Below are positions 62,002-64,000 of a stretch of DNA of 64,000 nucleotides, piece by piece. The DNA is from Mycolicibacterium tusciae JS617 (GTDB taxonomy: Bacteria; Actinomycetota; Actinomycetes; Mycobacteriales; Mycobacteriaceae): positions 5,289,837 through 5,353,836 of the forward strand of contig NZ_KI912270.1 of assembly GCF_000243415.2 (NCBI RefSeq). The letters are read 5' to 3'. The stretch's first letter is position 1; each line of letters starts with the position of its first letter. Both the position numbers and the translations under genes were made by a program. The notes under the pieces were generated by a model, which was not told where the DNA came from, ran no database searches, and saw only the letters and a program-made list of their open reading frames with translations.

Positions 62002-62460
62002 TTACTGTCCGGCGACGACGCTCACTGACACCGCAGCGTCCACATCGGGATGTAGCCGCACCGTGATCGGGTGGGTGCCGACCGACTTGATGTGTGCCTT
62101 GGGCAACTGCACCGTGCGCTTGTCCAGATTCGGCCCGCCGGCCTTCTTGATGGCAGCAACCACGTCGGCGCCCGTGACCGAACCGAACAGCTTGCCGCTG
62201 TCCCCGGCCGCCTTCACGGACAGCTCGATCGCGCCGAGACCCTCGAGCGCCGTCTTGAGCTCCCGAGCATGCTCGAGCCCCTGCACGGCCTTGGCCTCGC
62301 GGGCCCGGCGGATCTCCTCGGCCTGGCGCTCGGCGCCACGCGACGCCACGACGGCCATGCCGCGGGGCAACAGGAAGTTGCGTCCGTAGCCGTCCTTGAC
62401 CTCCACGATGTCGCCCGAAATACCCAGGTGCTCCACCTCGGTAGTGAGAATGAGTTTCAT
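62002..62460 (-). CDS. rplI: 50S ribosomal protein L9
   Basis: 152 residues. [20 protein letters not shown] then [17 protein letters not shown] is the bL9 N-terminal domain; a long helix ([20 protein letters not shown]) connects to the C-terminal domain ending [13 protein letters not shown] preceded by TAGGAAG. Last gene of the rpsF operon. Confidence 0.97.
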   Translation of the reverse strand: MKLILTTEVEHLGISGDIVEVKDGYGRNFLLPRGMAVVASRGAERQAEEIRRAREAKAVQGLEHARELKTALEGLGAIELSVKAAGDSGKLFGSVTGADVVAAIKKAGGPNLDKRTVQLPKAHIKSVGTHPITVRLHPDVDAAVSVSVVAGQ

Positions 62461-62489
62461 ATCTTTGTCTTCCTAGATGTCTCGGGCGA

Positions 62490-62753
62490 CTACCGCGTCG
62501 CCGAGCTGAACGGCAGCAACGCGACCTCGCGGGCGTTCTTCACCGCGATCGCGATATCGCGCTGGTGCTGCACGCAGTTGCCGGTCACACGGCGGGCACG
62601 GATCTTGCCGCGCTCGCTGATGTAGGTACGCAGCAGTGCCGTGTCCTTGTAGTCGATGGTCATGTTCTTGCCCTTCTTGGAGCAGAACACGCACTTGCGG
62701 GTCTTGACCGGCTTCTCGGGGGCCGGACGCCTCTTGGTCGAGGACTTCGCCAT
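62490..62753 (-). CDS. rpsR: 30S ribosomal protein S18 (zinc-binding form)
   Basis: 87 residues from ATG 62753. [20 protein letters not shown] keeps the Cys pair of the zinc-binding (C+) version; [20 protein letters not shown] supplies the further Cys and His. Member of the rpsF-ssb-rpsR-rplI operon. Confidence 0.96.
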   Translation of the reverse strand: MAKSSTKRRPAPEKPVKTRKCVFCSKKGKNMTIDYKDTALLRTYISERGKIRARRVTGNCVQHQRDIAIAVKNAREVALLPFSSATR

Positions 62754-62784
62754 TTGTCTATCTCTTTCTGGAAATTGAAATTGG

Positions 62785-63312
62785 TCAGAAGGGGGGTTCG
62801 TCGTCGCTGCCGCTGAACGAACCGGACGCGGGAGCGCTGCCCCACGGGTCGTCCTGCTTGGCATCGGATCCACCGGCCGGAGCGGCGCTGCGGGAGCCTC
62901 CGCCACCGCCACTGCCGCTGCCGAACCCACCGCCACCGCCGCCGCTGCGGCTGGCCTTGTTCACCTTGGCTGTCGCATACTTCAGTGACGGGCCGATCTC
63001 GTCGACCTCGAGCTCCACCACGGTGCGCTTCTCGCCTTCACGGGTTTCGAACGAACGCTGCTTGAGCCGTCCGCTGACGATCACCCGTGAACCACGAGTC
63101 AGGCTCTCGGCCACGTTCTCCGCCGCCTCGCGCCAGATGTTGCAGCGGAGGAACAGCGCTTCGCCGTCCTTCCACTCATTAGTCTGACGATCGAAGATGC
63201 GGGGAGTCGACGCCACTGTGAAGTTGGCGACGGCTGCGCCTGACGGTGTGAACCGAAGCTCGGGATCTGCCGTCAGGTTTCCGATGACCGTGATGATGGT
63301 GTCACCAGCCAC
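62785..63312 (-). CDS. ssb: Single-stranded DNA-binding protein
   Basis: 175 residues from GTG 63312 (AGGAGGA upstream). OB fold: [41 protein letters not shown] Gly/Ser-rich linker and the acidic tip GSDDEPPF, which binds partner enzymes, follow. Part of the ribosomal operon as in other mycobacteria. Confidence 0.97.
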   Translation of the reverse strand: MAGDTIITVIGNLTADPELRFTPSGAAVANFTVASTPRIFDRQTNEWKDGEALFLRCNIWREAAENVAESLTRGSRVIVSGRLKQRSFETREGEKRTVVELEVDEIGPSLKYATAKVNKASRSGGGGGGFGSGSGGGGGSRSAAPAGGSDAKQDDPWGSAPASGSFSGSDDEPPF

Positions 63313-63394
63313 GAGTTCCTCCTGGGGTTTGGCTCTGTGTGTGCGAAGTCAGTCGCAGGCGAGCCTACGGAGCCGCTCCGACGTACGGCAGCCT

Positions 63395-63685
63395 TTAGTG
63401 CTTGTCGGTCCGCATAACCTTGGTCCGCAGGACGGACTCGTTCAGGTTGAGCTGGCGGTCGAGTTCGGACACTGTCGCGGACTCGGCCTTCACATCGACG
63501 ATGGCGTAGATGCCCTCGGCGTGCTTGGCGATCTCGTAAGCCAGCCGGCGCTTGCCCCAGATGTCGACCTTTTCGACAGTGCCGCCGTCCTTGCGGATGA
63601 CGTTGAGGAATGTCTCCAGCGACGGAGCAACAGTGCGCTCGTCGAGAGTGGGGTCAAGGATGACCATGATTTCGTATGGACGCAT
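63395..63685 (-). CDS. rpsF: 30S ribosomal protein S6
   Basis: 96 residues from ATG 63685 (GGAGG 13 bp upstream): [51 protein letters not shown]. First gene of the operon. Confidence 0.97.
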   Translation of the reverse strand: MRPYEIMVILDPTLDERTVAPSLETFLNVIRKDGGTVEKVDIWGKRRLAYEIAKHAEGIYAIVDVKAESATVSELDRQLNLNESVLRTKVMRTDKH

Positions 63686-63827
63686 GAGAACCACACCACC
63701 TCCTACGGTCTTGTTCGGCCACGGTCGTTCCGTGACAGGAGGGTTACCTGCGTCGGCAACCGGCTTAGGCTACAGGAATGCCTGCTGAACTGCGAAATCG
63801 CACTGCTCGAGGGCATACGCTTGCGCT

Positions 63828-64000
63828 GTGTTCTCCGAGACACGCTATGCGCTGAACGGGGATTTGCGCGTCGCGTACCGCGCGTCGCGTGAGGGCGAGC
63901 GGGACATTGTGTGGGTCCCGACCTGGTTCACCAACTGTGAGGTACAGCCGGACTTGCTATCGGTCAAAGGCTGGCTCGAAGCAATGACGTCGCTGGGCCG
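63828..64000 (+). CDS. Alpha/beta hydrolase-type protein (cyclase-associated?), partial
   Basis: From GTG 63828 to the window end, 57 codons: FSETRYALNGDLRVAYRASR, DIVWVPTWFTNCEVQPDLLS. This is the usual beginning of mycobacterial alpha/beta-hydrolase proteins often joined to a cyclase domain further on; that part is not visible. Divergent from rpsF. Confidence 0.6.
   Translation, partial: MFSETRYALNGDLRVAYRASREGERDIVWVPTWFTNCEVQPDLLSVKGWLEAMTSLG

Overview
The window is high-GC actinobacterial DNA, almost certainly from a Mycobacterium/Mycolicibacterium chromosome. The right edge carries the conserved block rpsF-ssb-rpsR-rplI-dnaB in the mycobacterial order, and DnaB holds an Ala1-type intein at the Walker A loop, as other mycobacterial DnaB proteins do. 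CcdA/TlpA, CmtR-like, VapBC, DUF4226-like and MPT63-like proteins fit the same genus. I saw no tRNA, rRNA or CRISPR array.

About 59.7 kb to the left of dnaB is an accessory region built from layered mobile DNA. 0-0.9 kb: edge of an IS256-type element. 0.9-17.6 kb: a metal/thiol stress cluster. It has ccdA and a peroxiredoxin, an ArsR/SmtB repressor with P1B-type ATPase, LspA, CadD and a TlpA-like lipoprotein, a persulfide/sulfide module (CstR-like repressor, TauE exporter, persulfide dioxygenase-rhodanese, SQR-like flavoprotein, decayed rhodanese), a cyclase-YHS fusion, and a BlaI/M56 pair. BlaI-like palindromes also lie before the peroxiredoxin, ccdA and a Cys/Met-rich secreted protein. 18.1-20.7 kb: an unknown three-gene operon led by an XRE regulator. 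21.1-27.1 kb: a nested insertion, in which a Tn554-like element sits in an IS3 element that sits in a host gene. 27-31 kb: small unknown genes, a DUF4226-like protein, VapBC and a Ser/Thr kinase.

31.06-41.03 kb: a mercury-resistance transposon of about 10 kb (three tyrosine recombinases plus a coiled-coil protein, then an ArsR-type mer repressor, small transporters, MerA and MerB). It splits the kinase gene; both halves remain and rejoin in frame when one copy of the 6-bp repeat CGCCCG is kept. 41.2-52.9 kb: a defence/toxin-antitoxin-rich segment flanked by two inverted ParDE copies. It contains a TIGR02391-like protein, an IF2_N-domain protein, a second IS3 element, a STAND/NLR-TPR protein with a membrane partner that shares its N-terminal motif, a glycosyltransferase with TetR regulator, and a truncated Fic/VbhA pair.

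52.9-59.7 kb: tnsA-tnsB-tnsC-tniQ of a Tn7-like transposon, all translationally coupled. Its tnsA-proximal end, with TnsB-site-like repeats, lies 7-9 bp past the dnaB stop codon. The tniQ gene is broken by two frameshifts and the opposite transposon end was not found. The most interesting points are the dnaB-proximal Tn7-like insertion, the NLR/membrane-protein pair with a shared amyloid-signalling-like motif, the mer transposon in the kinase, and the shared BlaI-like operators.
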